Translations under genes and position numbers: made by a program
Notes under the pieces: model-generated
Database searches by the model: none
Seen by the model: only the letters and a program-made list of their open reading frames with translations
Told to the model about the DNA's origin: nothing
In this document: one piece after another, positions 1-8,217 of the stretch
Numbering within the stretch: the first letter of the stretch is position 1
How the letters are laid out: every line of letters starts with the position of its first letter
Source of the DNA: Bacteroidota bacterium
GTDB lineage: Bacteria > Bacteroidota > Bacteroidia > Flavobacteriales > Flavobacteriaceae
Direction of reading: 5' to 3'
DNA length: 47,599 bases
Assembly (NCBI GenBank): GCA_027593245.1
Contig: JAQCJC010000006.1
Span: forward strand, 1-47,599

Positions 1-9
1 ATATTATTT

Positions 10-672
10 TCAAGAAGGAATTACGATAAAATCTTTCAGGTAAAAAGGCTCAAAATAAGCTACATCTTCGAACTCTTGTTTTTTAAACTTACAATAGGAA
101 AGATGGCACATTTGTTCCGCTGAAGGAAGTTGAGAATCAAAATGAGCATTTGGATGGTTGATGATTGCTTTAGTTTTTTCTACTCCGTTGCCAATAAAAA
201 AAACAGCATTCTTTTGTAGTAAATTGCTGTATGAATTTTCATCTAAAATTTTAGCTGAAGTGGTTTCAATTGATTTATATGTTTGGTCAAATACAGCAGA
301 ATATACTTCCATTCTCCGAGCATCCAGCATTGGTACAATATATCCCGATTTAGGTTTGGCTTTATGGGCAAGAACTTCTAGTGTAGGTACAGAAACTAGA
401 GGAATTCCCAATGCAAAACAAAGACCTTTTGCGGCAGAAACGCCAATACGCAATCCGGTGTAAGACCCCGGGCCTTTACTGACCGCAACAGCATTAAGAT
501 CACTCCGCTTTACTCCAGCTGAACTTAATACAGAATCAATATACACATGCAAGCGTTCTGCATGGGAATAGCTTAAACTATTGTCTTCTTTAAGAACTGT
601 TAGTTTGCCATCAACGGAAAGGGTTACCGAACAATTAGTAGTAGACGTTTCAATATTTAAAATATTGGCCAT
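10..672 (-). CDS. tsaB: tRNA threonylcarbamoyladenosine biosynthesis protein TsaB
   Basis: The 220-aa product matches TsaB, the non-catalytic partner that binds TsaD and TsaE in making N6-threonylcarbamoyladenosine at position 37 of ANN-decoding tRNAs in the cytoplasm. The N-terminus (ILNIETSTTNCSVTLS) and the KGPGSYTGLRIGVSAAKGL block around residues 65-83 are the conserved actin/HSP70-like fold signatures of the TsaB/TsaD family. Length is normal for the family and the gene is complete, with a TGA stop at 10-12. Its ATG (670-672) directly abuts the stop codon of the upstream TolC gene, so it is probably the last gene of the exporter operon, an unrelated but physically coupled function. Confidence in the family is high. 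Confidence 0.95.
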   Translation of the reverse strand: MANILNIETSTTNCSVTLSVDGKLTVLKEDNSLSYSHAERLHVYIDSVLSSAGVKRSDLNAVAVSKGPGSYTGLRIGVSAAKGLCFALGIPLVSVPTLEVLAHKAKPKSGYIVPMLDARRMEVYSAVFDQTYKSIETTSAKILDENSYSNLLQKNAVFFIGNGVEKTKAIINHPNAHFDSQLPSAEQMCHLSYCKFKKQEFEDVAYFEPFYLKDFIVIPS

Positions 673-1986
673 TTACAAATTTAATGGTTTCCCAAGATAA
701 AAGTCAAGAACTTTAGTTTTAAAAATGAAATCGTATTTGGCACGTACCAAACTAGACTGCGCATTGACCAACTGTGTTCTATTTTGCTCCAGATCTAAAG
801 AGTTGAGTACGCCGATGTTATAGCGCTCTTGTGCGTTATCAAAAGAAAGTTGACGTGCAGCAACTGTTGTTTGTGCTGACGTGAATGTTTTAAGCGCTGC
901 TTTAGCATCAGTAAAAGCGCGCTGTATGTTGACCTCAAGGTCTAATTTTGCTTGCTCTAAAGCCAATTTTCTATTCTCTACTTGTATGGAAGATTTTGAC
1001 AAAGCTGTATTGTTTTGAAATCGAGAAAAAATTGGAATATTTAAATTTAAAGACAGGCTGTGCCCTTTGTTGTCATTAATTTGTTGAAAAAATGAATTGT
1101 CGGAAGTTAGATTAGAAAAGTTTGCTCCAGTGTTGAGCCCATAACTAAAACTGAGTGTGGGATAAAATCCACTTTTAGAAATTTCGACACCAAGCTCAGC
1201 AGCTTCAATATTTTTTTTGGCGACCCTAATTTCGCTTCTGTTTTCAAACGCATAATTCAATATCGGGCGTACATCACTGTACATAAGCAACTCCGAGGGG
1301 GCATCCAAATCAATAATTTCTACATCAAAACCATCAAAGGAAACTTGTAATGTTTGTGATAATGACAAAAGTGCAAGTGTAGAGCTATTTTCGGCTACTG
1401 TTAAGCTTTGTTCGTCATTTGCAAGAGTGGCCTCAGCATCATAAATATTAGCCTCTGGCTGTGTCCCTGCTTGAACAAGAGCTTTGACGCGCTCCAATTG
1501 TTCTAGTGAAAAATTATACTGTGCTTGAGCAATGGATAGATTTTCCTTGTTCAGTAAAACATTTAAATATGAGTTTACTACACTTAAAGCAACATTGTCT
1601 TTGATCCTATTAAACTCTTCAAGATTTGATTCTTTGTTAATTAGAGCCTGTTTGTAAATATTAGTGTTGCGAAATCCATTAAAGACCGTTTGTGAGACAT
1701 TTAAGCTCAAATTTGTTGAATGAAAAGTTCGGTCTACAAAATTTCCGTCAAAAACCTCAACATTCCCCAAATTAAGGCGCTGAGAAGTATTTGCCCCAAG
1801 TGCCGGCAAGAAATTTCCTTTGGCTGCAATAATATCTTGATCATTTGTCAACAAGTTATTTTGGCTTTGTTTAACTGAAATATTGTTCTCTAAAGCATGA
1901 GTAATACACTCTTGTAGTGTCCACTGTTTTTGAGCAGTGCTAATAAACGAACCTAAAAAACAAAAGAATAGGAGTAGTTGTTTCAT
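673..1986 (-). CDS. TolC family outer-membrane efflux protein
   Basis: A 437-aa outer-membrane channel subunit of a tripartite exporter. After a signal peptide (MKQLLLFFCFLGSFISTAQ) the mature protein begins WTLQECITHALENN, the typical TolC/OEP opening, and then shows two long alanine/glutamine-rich helical repeats with the NRTQLVNAQSSLVRAKYD-type segment near the C-terminus. The open frame continues upstream to 2142, but that part overlaps the adaptor gene and lacks secretion character; the ATG at 1984-1986 directly precedes the signal peptide and is chosen as start. It lies 22 nt after the HlyD adaptor gene and touches tsaB. It is inferred to work with the adaptor and ABC genes upstream; the substrate is unknown. 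Confidence 0.93.
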   Translation of the reverse strand: MKQLLLFFCFLGSFISTAQKQWTLQECITHALENNISVKQSQNNLLTNDQDIIAAKGNFLPALGANTSQRLNLGNVEVFDGNFVDRTFHSTNLSLNVSQTVFNGFRNTNIYKQALINKESNLEEFNRIKDNVALSVVNSYLNVLLNKENLSIAQAQYNFSLEQLERVKALVQAGTQPEANIYDAEATLANDEQSLTVAENSSTLALLSLSQTLQVSFDGFDVEIIDLDAPSELLMYSDVRPILNYAFENRSEIRVAKKNIEAAELGVEISKSGFYPTLSFSYGLNTGANFSNLTSDNSFFQQINDNKGHSLSLNLNIPIFSRFQNNTALSKSSIQVENRKLALEQAKLDLEVNIQRAFTDAKAALKTFTSAQTTVAARQLSFDNAQERYNIGVLNSLDLEQNRTQLVNAQSSLVRAKYDFIFKTKVLDFYLGKPLNL

Positions 1987-2008
1987 GTTTTTGTTTTGTA
2001 TTTGATTA

Positions 2009-3139
2009 CTAATCATTTTCATCTTCGGATTCGTCTTCATCTGATTCTTCAAAAGTTTTATTCCAAATTTTGATCCTGTCTGCTTCGTCCAGACCCTCTG
2101 TAATTTCAATATTAATTCCGTCCGAGATCCCAATTTCAACATTTTTTATTCTGAAGGAACCATCATTATTCAGGAGTTCAACAAAAGGCTTTTCGGTAAT
2201 TCTATTGAACTGCAATAAGGCTTCTCTTATGACTAAGATACTGTCTTTACTTTCTACCTCAATTTCTGCGTTTGCGCTATAGCCTGCACGAATCTTATTG
2301 CTGGATTCTACAGTAACATCGGCCTTAATCACAAACTGAACTGCACCACTTTCCTCAACCCCTTTTGGAGCAACAAAAGTTAGTTTTGCTGGAAATTCTT
2401 TTTCGTTAATCGCGCCCAGAATTACTTTTATTTCTTTGCCTTCTTCCAGCTTACCCACTTCTGATTCGTCTACTTTGCCTTCAAAAATCATTTTGCTCAT
2501 GTCTGCAACTGTCGCAATTGTTGTTCCTGCATTAAAGTTGTTACTCTGAATAACTTGATCGCCTTCACGAACTGGTATTTCTAAAATAGTCCCAGGGATT
2601 TGTGCCACAATATTGGTGTTTGCAGATCCTCCTCCAGAAATAGAGCCTTGGCGAATAATCTGGTAATCGTTTTGGGCTTGTATGTAATTCTCTTGCGCTT
2701 GGTTGAGGCTCAATTCATTATTTTCAAAATCTTGACGCGAGATAACGCCCTTTTCATAAAGACTTTTGTTTCGGTCAAATAAAGTTTTTGCATTATCATA
2801 AGAAAACTTTGCTGTTTTAATACGACTTTGTGCACTAACCAAGGATTGCTCATTGGGAACGACACGAATCTTCGCAATCAAATCTCCTTTTTGAACTAAA
2901 TCTCCTTCTTCAACTAGAATTTTATCTACTATTCCAGAAATTTGAGGTTTAAGTTCAATTTCCTCCTCAGGGTTTAACTTACCTGTAGCCACGATTTTGG
3001 TGTCCAGTGTCGTATAAAATGGGAGTTCTGTTTCATAATCTACCACATCCTCTGTATTAGAGTCCTTAAAGTATTTAAGTACGACAACTAAAAGTAGCAG
3101 CAATACGATGCCTAAAATAATTTTTACTGTTTTATTCAT
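2009..3139 (-). CDS. HlyD/MacA-type periplasmic adaptor (membrane fusion protein)
   Basis: A 376-aa adaptor with one N-terminal membrane anchor (about residues 5-24, very leucine/valine rich). A lipoyl/barrel-sandwich half follows (GKLNPEEEIELKPQISGIVDKI), then a coiled-coil hairpin (about 100-165, including SLVSAQSRIKTAKFSYDNAK), the second lipoyl half (IVAQIPGTILEIPVREGDQV) and beta-barrel domains. The C-terminal tail is very acidic (EESDEDESEDEND), an unusual detail that may be intrinsically disordered. In MacAB-TolC systems this protein bridges the inner-membrane ABC permease to the TolC channel. Gene order permease-permease-adaptor-TolC supports this. The gap to the upstream permease gene is 13 nt. 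Confidence 0.93.
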   Translation of the reverse strand: MNKTVKIILGIVLLLLLVVVLKYFKDSNTEDVVDYETELPFYTTLDTKIVATGKLNPEEEIELKPQISGIVDKILVEEGDLVQKGDLIAKIRVVPNEQSLVSAQSRIKTAKFSYDNAKTLFDRNKSLYEKGVISRQDFENNELSLNQAQENYIQAQNDYQIIRQGSISGGGSANTNIVAQIPGTILEIPVREGDQVIQSNNFNAGTTIATVADMSKMIFEGKVDESEVGKLEEGKEIKVILGAINEKEFPAKLTFVAPKGVEESGAVQFVIKADVTVESSNKIRAGYSANAEIEVESKDSILVIREALLQFNRITEKPFVELLNNDGSFRIKNVEIGISDGINIEITEGLDEADRIKIWNKTFEESDEDESEDEND

Positions 3140-3152
3140 TGTTTTAATTTAT

Positions 3153-4394
3153 TTATTCTTCTCTTAATGCTTCTATCGGTTTTACACTAGTGGCTTTGAA
3201 TGCAGGGATCAGGCCAATTAATGTACCTAAAATAACTAATATAATTAGGGCTACAAATACAACGGAAATGGAAACTGATGCATTTACTAAAGTAGCATCA
3301 TCACCCTGTCCCCAAGCTCTATCGATAAAAATCAATATCCATCCGCCTGAAATAATTCCTAATAGCCCAGAAATTATAGTCAAAAACACGGCTTCAACAA
3401 CAATTTGACGTTTAATTTCGAATGGTGTTGCCCCTAGCGCTCGGCGTACCCCTATTTCCTTGGTACGCTCTTTGACTGTAATGAGTAGTATGTTGCCAAT
3501 AGCAAAAACACCCGCGATTAGGGTCGCTATTCCTACAAACCAAGTTAAAAATTGCATCCCCGTTAAAAACCCTGTAACCTTTGCAAACTCTTTCCCCAAA
3601 TTGAAACTCCCAAACGCGCGCTTATCTCTTGGATGAATCTTGTTCAAGTTGCGCAAAAGAAGTTTTGTATCTGCTTCAATTTGTTTGATGTTATATTCTG
3701 GCTTTCCGGTTATGACCATCCATCCTATATTATCCCCTTGATTATAAATTTGTTGAAAGGTAGTAAAAGGGATGTGCACATCGCTTGAAGGCCCCATGTT
3801 AACGTTCCCATTTTGAAAAACTCCAATGACTGTAAAGTTGATGCTATTCATTTGTACATAAGTCCCTATGGGGTTCTCGTCCTTCTCAAAAAGTTGCTTA
3901 TAAATATCCTCCGAAATAACTGCCACTTTTTTGTTGAGGTTAATGTCATTTTGATTGATAAAACGCCCCTCAATCATCTTCTTTTTTTGAATTTGATCAA
4001 GCAAAGGGTAATCGCCATTTACGCTAAAATTTCCAGATAAAAAGTTGCGTACAACTAAAGCTTGATTTCTGTTTCTAGGGACTACAAACTCAATCCCCTC
4101 TATATTGTCTTTAATTTTATCAACGTGAGATAGTTTTAGACGTACTCGTTTTCCTTCTTGAAATCCTTTAAAAGGCATACTTGTACTTTGCCCCCAAACA
4201 AATACGCTGTTAGTTGCAAAATCTCCAAAAATACGATTAAAGGAATTTTCCATTCCTTTTGCGGCGCCCAAAAGAGCAATAAGCAATAAAATTCCCCACC
4301 AAACACCCACCATAGTGATGCCTGTACGAAGCTTGTTTTTGCTCATACTGTCATAGACTTCTTGCCAGGTATCTCTTTCAAATAAAAATTTCAT
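3153..4394 (-). CDS. ABC transporter permease, MacB/FtsX type
   Basis: A 413-aa inner-membrane permease with the MacB architecture: one N-terminal transmembrane helix (about 22-42), a large periplasmic MacB_PCD domain (about 50-245), then three C-terminal helices forming the FtsX domain. The cytoplasmic coupling segment VKERTKEIGVRRALGATPFEIKRQ lies between the helices, and the C-terminus PAFKATSVKPIEALREE is characteristic. In E. coli MacB the ATPase is fused to the permease; here ATPase and permease are separate genes. It pairs with the neighbouring permease (4399-5628), four bases upstream, probably as a heterodimer. It probably exports a peptide, lipid or antibiotic-like compound, but nothing in the sequence fixes the substrate. 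Confidence 0.93.
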   Translation of the reverse strand: MKFLFERDTWQEVYDSMSKNKLRTGITMVGVWWGILLLIALLGAAKGMENSFNRIFGDFATNSVFVWGQSTSMPFKGFQEGKRVRLKLSHVDKIKDNIEGIEFVVPRNRNQALVVRNFLSGNFSVNGDYPLLDQIQKKKMIEGRFINQNDINLNKKVAVISEDIYKQLFEKDENPIGTYVQMNSINFTVIGVFQNGNVNMGPSSDVHIPFTTFQQIYNQGDNIGWMVITGKPEYNIKQIEADTKLLLRNLNKIHPRDKRAFGSFNLGKEFAKVTGFLTGMQFLTWFVGIATLIAGVFAIGNILLITVKERTKEIGVRRALGATPFEIKRQIVVEAVFLTIISGLLGIISGGWILIFIDRAWGQGDDATLVNASVSISVVFVALIILVILGTLIGLIPAFKATSVKPIEALREE

Positions 4395-4398
4395 AATA

Positions 4399-5628
4399 CT
4401 AGTCGTCTCTTAGTGCTAATATTGGTTTTATTTTAGATGCTTTTTTGGCTGGTATATAGCCTGCTATTGTTCCAGCAGCAATTAGGATTATAGTCGCAGC
4501 AATAACAAGCGATCGGCTAACGCTCGGGTCAGTAATAAAATAGGTTTTTAGGCTTGGTCCAGCCCATTCCAAAACCCCAACCCCTGCCAGTAGCCCAACA
4601 TAGCCTGCAATAGTTGTTACGACTACAGATTCAACCAAAATAATTGCAATTATTACTTTTGGTGAGGCCCCTAATGCTTTTCTAATCCCAATTTCTTTGG
4701 TGCGTTCCTTTACAATAAAAATCATAATATTACTAATTCCAACAATACCAGCAATGAGAGTCCCCATGCCTATGATTAAAATCAAAATTCCCAATACAGA
4801 AGTCATTTGATTAATCCCTTTGTTTTGCATAGCCATGTTGAAAACACGGATAGCACGCTGATCATTTTTAGCCACAGTAAAACGCTCTTTTAATTTTTTT
4901 TCTAAAGCTACACTAAAGTCAATCGCTTGATCGTAATTATATTGAGGATTATAGGTTAAATTTATTTGATCCACATAATCATTATTTCCATAAAGCTGCT
5001 GGGCTGTTGAAAGAGGCATATGAATTAGTCGTTCTTCGTCATCACCACCGTCATCAATATAGGTCCCCACGACTTTATACATAATACCGCTTAAATTTAA
5101 GTATTTACCAATTGGATTTTCGCTCAAAAACAAATCTTCGCGCACTAAATCTCCAATGATTATAACTTTATTGGCCATTTCCATATCGCGTTGATTGATA
5201 TAACGTCCATGAGTTACTTTTGTTTTTTCAACATATTTGTTGTCGGGATGAACTGCTCGAACAGAGTAGCTGTTTTTTTCGTTTTTATAATTAGCCAACA
5301 CATTTCGGTAAACACGTGAGGTTATAAATTCTATACTTGGGTCAAAATCAGATTTTATATAGTCATAATCTTGGTTTTTAAACTGTATACGGCGGCCTGC
5401 CTGAAGGCCTTTGTTGGCTTTCGTTGTTCTTCCAGAACGAATATACACCGCATTAGCGGCATCATCTACAAATGCCTTAGAAAAGGTATTGTTGAGCCCA
5501 TTAGCTAACCCAAAGAGAATGGTGAAAAGTAAAATAGCAAACGCCACCGTGAAGCCAGAAAGAAGACTTCGAGTTCTGTTTTTATTTATGCTTTGAAATA
5601 TTTCGCGCCAAAGGTCTATATCAAACAT
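4399..5628 (-). CDS. ABC transporter permease, MacB/FtsX type
   Basis: A 409-aa paralogue of the downstream permease with the same layout: an N-terminal helix after NRTRSLLSGFTVAFAILLFT, a periplasmic MacB_PCD domain, three C-terminal helices, and the coupling motif VKERTKEIGIRKALGASPKV. It ends PAKKASKIKPILALRDD, the family's typical end. Its ATG region overlaps the last 8 nt of the ATPase gene (5621-5628), so translation is probably coupled. Two distinct permeases next to one ATPase suggest a heterodimeric inner-membrane core. The family is certain; the transported molecule is unknown. Confidence 0.93.
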   Translation of the reverse strand: MFDIDLWREIFQSINKNRTRSLLSGFTVAFAILLFTILFGLANGLNNTFSKAFVDDAANAVYIRSGRTTKANKGLQAGRRIQFKNQDYDYIKSDFDPSIEFITSRVYRNVLANYKNEKNSYSVRAVHPDNKYVEKTKVTHGRYINQRDMEMANKVIIIGDLVREDLFLSENPIGKYLNLSGIMYKVVGTYIDDGGDDEERLIHMPLSTAQQLYGNNDYVDQINLTYNPQYNYDQAIDFSVALEKKLKERFTVAKNDQRAIRVFNMAMQNKGINQMTSVLGILILIIGMGTLIAGIVGISNIMIFIVKERTKEIGIRKALGASPKVIIAIILVESVVVTTIAGYVGLLAGVGVLEWAGPSLKTYFITDPSVSRSLVIAATIILIAAGTIAGYIPAKKASKIKPILALRDD

Positions 5629-6322
5629 CGACTGTTGCTCTTACTTGTTTCACTAAGTTGTCTTCCATAATCACACCATCTTTTAGGCGTACAATACGCT
5701 TACACATGGCGGCAATATCTCGTTCATGAGTAACGATTAAGATGGTTTTTCCTTCATCATTGAGTTGCTGTAAAAATGCCATTATATCGTAGGAGGTTGT
5801 TGTATCTAAAGCACCTGTTGGCTCATCTGCCAAAAGCAGTTTAGGCTCAGAGGCTAATGCTCTGGCAATAGCCACTCTCTGTTTTTGACCTCCGGAAAGT
5901 TCACTAGGCAAATGAGTTGCCCAATCTAAAAGACCAACTTTTTGTAAGTGAAATTTGGCTTTTTCTTGGCGCTTTTTTCGCTTCAACCCTTGATAATATA
6001 AGGGCAATGCAACATTTTCTAATGCATTTTTATAATTGATTAGATTGAAGGATTGAAAGATAAATCCCAAGAATTTATTCCTATATACAGCAGCTTTTTT
6101 TTCCGTTAAATTTTTAATAGGAACATCATCCAAAATATAATCTCCCTCATCGGCTTCATCTAACATCCCAATGATGTTTAATAATGTTGACTTCCCCGAA
6201 CCAGAAGAGCCCATAATGGCTACCATTTCTCCTTTGTCAACAAAAAGATCAATACCTTTTAAAACATGTAGACTAGAATCTCCAATAGGATATGATTTGT
6301 GAAGCTTTTGAATTTTTAACAT
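5621..6322 (-). CDS. ABC transporter ATP-binding protein, LolD/MacB type
   Basis: A 233-aa ATPase subunit. Visible motifs are Walker A GSSGSGKST (38-46), Q-loop in FIFQSFN (about 90), signature LSGGQ (142-146), Walker B LLLADEP (about 162-168) and switch His in IVTHERD. The short form without fused membrane segments and the preference for FtsX-type permeases place it in the LolD/MacB/YknY group. It is the first gene of the minus-strand exporter operon. I found no exact TAnnTTTG element in the 184 nt upstream, which are shared with the divergent XRE regulator gene, so the promoter is unassigned. Confidence 0.94.
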   Translation of the reverse strand: MLKIQKLHKSYPIGDSSLHVLKGIDLFVDKGEMVAIMGSSGSGKSTLLNIIGMLDEADEGDYILDDVPIKNLTEKKAAVYRNKFLGFIFQSFNLINYKNALENVALPLYYQGLKRKKRQEKAKFHLQKVGLLDWATHLPSELSGGQKQRVAIARALASEPKLLLADEPTGALDTTTSYDIMAFLQQLNDEGKTILIVTHERDIAAMCKRIVRLKDGVIMEDNLVKQVRATVDV

Positions 6323-6395
6323 GTGCTATTATTCGTTTTAAATATTAATAAGACGAGTTCTGATATATTTTGTTACAATTAATCCTGAAAAAATG

Positions 6396-6413
6396 CGCCA
6401 TTGAACGATGGCG
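6396..6413. promoter_or_regulatory. GC-rich inverted repeat in divergent intergenic region
   Basis: CGCCAT (6396-6401) and ATGGCG (6408-6413) form a perfect 6-bp inverted repeat around a 6-nt centre. It lies in the otherwise AT-rich gap between the exporter operon (starts at 6322, leftward) and the XRE regulator gene (starts at 6507, rightward). A dyad in this place is a reasonable operator candidate for the regulator, but no experiment or second copy supports this. No T-tract follows it, so it is not an obvious terminator. Confidence 0.3.
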
Positions 6414-6506
6414 AACACAATTTTTATTTATATTTATTTTGTCTTTATGTGCGAATCCCCCGCAAATACAGACTATAACAGTGTATCATTTATAAAACGC
6501 CTACTT

Positions 6507-6734
6507 ATGACCTCACAGCGATCAAAACAGTTGTTGCTAAAAACCCTAGGCCAACGCATCAAAAATTTACGTAAAGAAAAAAACATGTCCCAGTACGTAG
6601 TGGCCAAAAAATGCAATATGGACTTTGGGAGTTATTCAAACATCGAAAATGGGAAAAGGAACGTAACAGTATTCACCTTGCAAAGAATAATAAAAGTGCT
6701 TAAAGTGCCCTTTCGTGAACTCTTTAATTTTTAG
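6507..6734 (+). CDS. small XRE/Cro-type helix-turn-helix regulator
   Basis: A 75-aa protein that is almost only a DNA-binding domain: LGQRIKNLRKEKNMSQ, a recognition-helix region around FGSYSNIENGKRN, and a last helix RIIKVLKVPFRELFNF, all typical of XRE-family HTH_3 domains. The frame is open back to 6408, but that stretch is hydrophobic and unlike the family; ATG at 6507-6509 (MTSQRSKQ) gives a normal small regulator. It faces away from the exporter operon and could regulate it, itself, or neither. Its 3' end overlaps the convergent small membrane-protein gene by 11 nt. Confidence 0.8.
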   Translation: MTSQRSKQLLLKTLGQRIKNLRKEKNMSQYVVAKKCNMDFGSYSNIENGKRNVTVFTLQRIIKVLKVPFRELFNF

Positions 6735-6942
6735 AAGATTTTTTAACAAATCTGTATAAGATCAATGCCAATCCCCCAATAAGTACATAAGGGATTAGCA
6801 TGAGGTATACAATGCCATCATTCACCCCTTTGGCTGTGGCTTGTCCTGCCTCACTCTCAAGGACAGCTCTACACATGGCACATTGTGCACTGGAATAAAC
6901 AGTAAAACCGACTGACAATATGATAACCCAAAACTGTTTCAA
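6724..6942 (-). CDS. small membrane protein with CxxC motif (oxidase-cluster hypothetical)
   Basis: A hydrophobic N-terminal helix or signal sequence is followed by QCAMCRAVLESEAGQATAKGVNDGI, a second hydrophobic helix and a basic tail (KKSSKN). The frame extends to an ATG at 7008, but that stretch lies inside the DUF420 gene and is hydrophilic. A TTG at 6940-6942, 2 nt after the DUF420 stop, gives a 73-residue protein starting directly before the hydrophobic segment and is preferred. The CAMC motif close to a membrane segment, last in a SCO1/DUF420 unit, suggests a redox or metal role in oxidase assembly. That is inference; I do not know a characterised homologue. A cleaved signal peptide ending at SSAQ is also possible. 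Confidence 0.65.
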   Translation of the reverse strand: MKQFWVIILSVGFTVYSSAQCAMCRAVLESEAGQATAKGVNDGIVYLMLIPYVLIGGLALILYRFVKKSSKN

Positions 6943-6944
6943 AC

Positions 6945-7478
6945 TTAAATATAATATGGTGAGATCATTATATAAACAATCACGCCTGTAGTAGCGACAT
7001 AAAGCCATACAGGAAACGCATATTTGACAATCCTTTTATGGGCCTCAAAGTCTCCTAAATAGGCTCGGACATAACTATGTAAAACCAAAGGAATTACAAT
7101 AATAGATAGAACGATGTGGGATATTAAAATAAAATAGTATAACGCTTTTATTGACCCCTTACCCCCAAATGGTGTAGGTTCACTAGTCATGTGATAGGCA
7201 ACATACATCAGAAGAAAAATCAATGAACAGGCTACTGCGGTCTTCATTAAGTTTTCGTGCAAAGCCACTTTTTTATTTTTTATGGCCCAAAGCGCGGCAA
7301 GTAATAATACCGCTGTAATCCCATTTATAGATGCATAAATAGGTGGTAAGAATGTAAGTGCTTCTACATTTGGAATTCGAATTCCAAAAAGCAATGCAAC
7401 TACAACCGGAATGGCTATAGAAACAATATTAATCCACAATTTAAATTTCTTTTCTATTGGTTTTGCTGTATTACTCAT
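6945..7478 (-). CDS. DUF420 family membrane protein
   Basis: A 177-aa protein with five predicted membrane helices. Conserved histidines sit at LHENLMKTA, YHMTSEP, ILISHIVLS and EAHKRIVKYAFPVWLYVATTG, a pattern typical of DUF420 (Bacillus YozB/CtaM relatives). Related proteins are encoded beside haem-copper oxidase genes, and Gram-positive CtaM is needed for oxidase activity, so an assembly role is likely here but inferred. Its start overlaps the end of the SCO1 gene by 8 nt, indicating translational coupling, and the small CxxC protein follows directly. Confidence 0.88.
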   Translation of the reverse strand: MSNTAKPIEKKFKLWINIVSIAIPVVVALLFGIRIPNVEALTFLPPIYASINGITAVLLLAALWAIKNKKVALHENLMKTAVACSLIFLLMYVAYHMTSEPTPFGGKGSIKALYYFILISHIVLSIIVIPLVLHSYVRAYLGDFEAHKRIVKYAFPVWLYVATTGVIVYIMISPYYI

Positions 7479-8217
7479 GATTTAATAATTTTAAAATATC
7501 TTCTTTTAAAGCTGAAATTTCTTCCGATTCACCTTCATCGTTAATTTGCTCTTTCTGACTGATAACTCCTTTGTAATAAATTTTAGGATTGCCAAAATCA
7601 TCTGTTCTGGAACGAATATAACCTTGTCTGTCAATTAAGGCAAAGTTGCCTGAGTGTTCAAAACCTCCTGCTGCACCCTCAACTTCTGCGGCATAGAGAT
7701 TGAATCCTACATTGGCTAAATTATAAATATCGTCTTGTTGGCCTGTTAGAAAATGCCAATTTGGATTGCTTACTCCATATTGATCTGCATAATTTTTCAA
7801 GACCTCAACGGTGTCAAAATCTGGGTTAATAGTAAAAGAGGCGATACCAAAATCGTCGCGCTTGGGAAAAGTATTTTGAATATCAACTAAATTTTGATTC
7901 ATTTTTGGACAAATTGTTGGACATGTTGTAAAGAAAAATTCTACTAAATACACTTTACCCTCAAAATCTTTATTTGTGATAACTTTTCCATATTGATTGG
8001 TAAAGCTAAAAGGCATCACTTTTTTTCGTTCGCCATTGATGACTAAATATGAAAGTTGGGTGTCATCTTTTGTTTGTAGCTTGACATTATCGCTTCTGCT
8101 CTCAAGCCTTGTGACATCATTGTTTTGTATTCTGTCTATTATTCTTGGAATAAAAATTATACCAAAAACAAGAACAATAAAGGCAATACCTACGTATGAA
8201 TAATTAGTTGATTTCAT
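7471..8217 (-). CDS. SCO1/SenC family copper chaperone
   Basis: A 248-aa membrane-anchored thioredoxin-fold protein. One N-terminal helix (about 8-24) is followed by the domain carrying the copper ligands: Cys99 and Cys103 in TTCPTICPKM (CxxxC) and a conserved His near residue 188 in GFEHSGNFALID. SCO proteins deliver or reduce copper for the CuA site of cytochrome c oxidase subunit II on the outer face of the inner membrane. It lies in an assembly unit next to the oxidase genes, overlapping the upstream gene by 14 nt and DUF420 by 8 nt. Confidence 0.93.
   Translation of the reverse strand: MKSTNYSYVGIAFIVLVFGIIFIPRIIDRIQNNDVTRLESRSDNVKLQTKDDTQLSYLVINGERKKVMPFSFTNQYGKVITNKDFEGKVYLVEFFFTTCPTICPKMNQNLVDIQNTFPKRDDFGIASFTINPDFDTVEVLKNYADQYGVSNPNWHFLTGQQDDIYNLANVGFNLYAAEVEGAAGGFEHSGNFALIDRQGYIRSRTDDFGNPKIYYKGVISQKEQINDEGESEEISALKEDILKLLNHE

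Noticed and set aside
158-463. Plus-strand open frame opposite tsaB
   Set aside because: It is the antisense shadow of a clearly conserved gene; the same applies to the other 60-100 residue frames opposite core genes.
1987-2142. N-terminal extension of the TolC gene
   Set aside because: It overlaps the adaptor gene and would bury the signal peptide about 50 residues inside the protein.
6408-6506. N-terminal extension of the XRE regulator
   Set aside because: The extension is hydrophobic, unlike XRE proteins, and ATG 6507 gives a normal domain; a membrane-anchored regulator seemed less likely.
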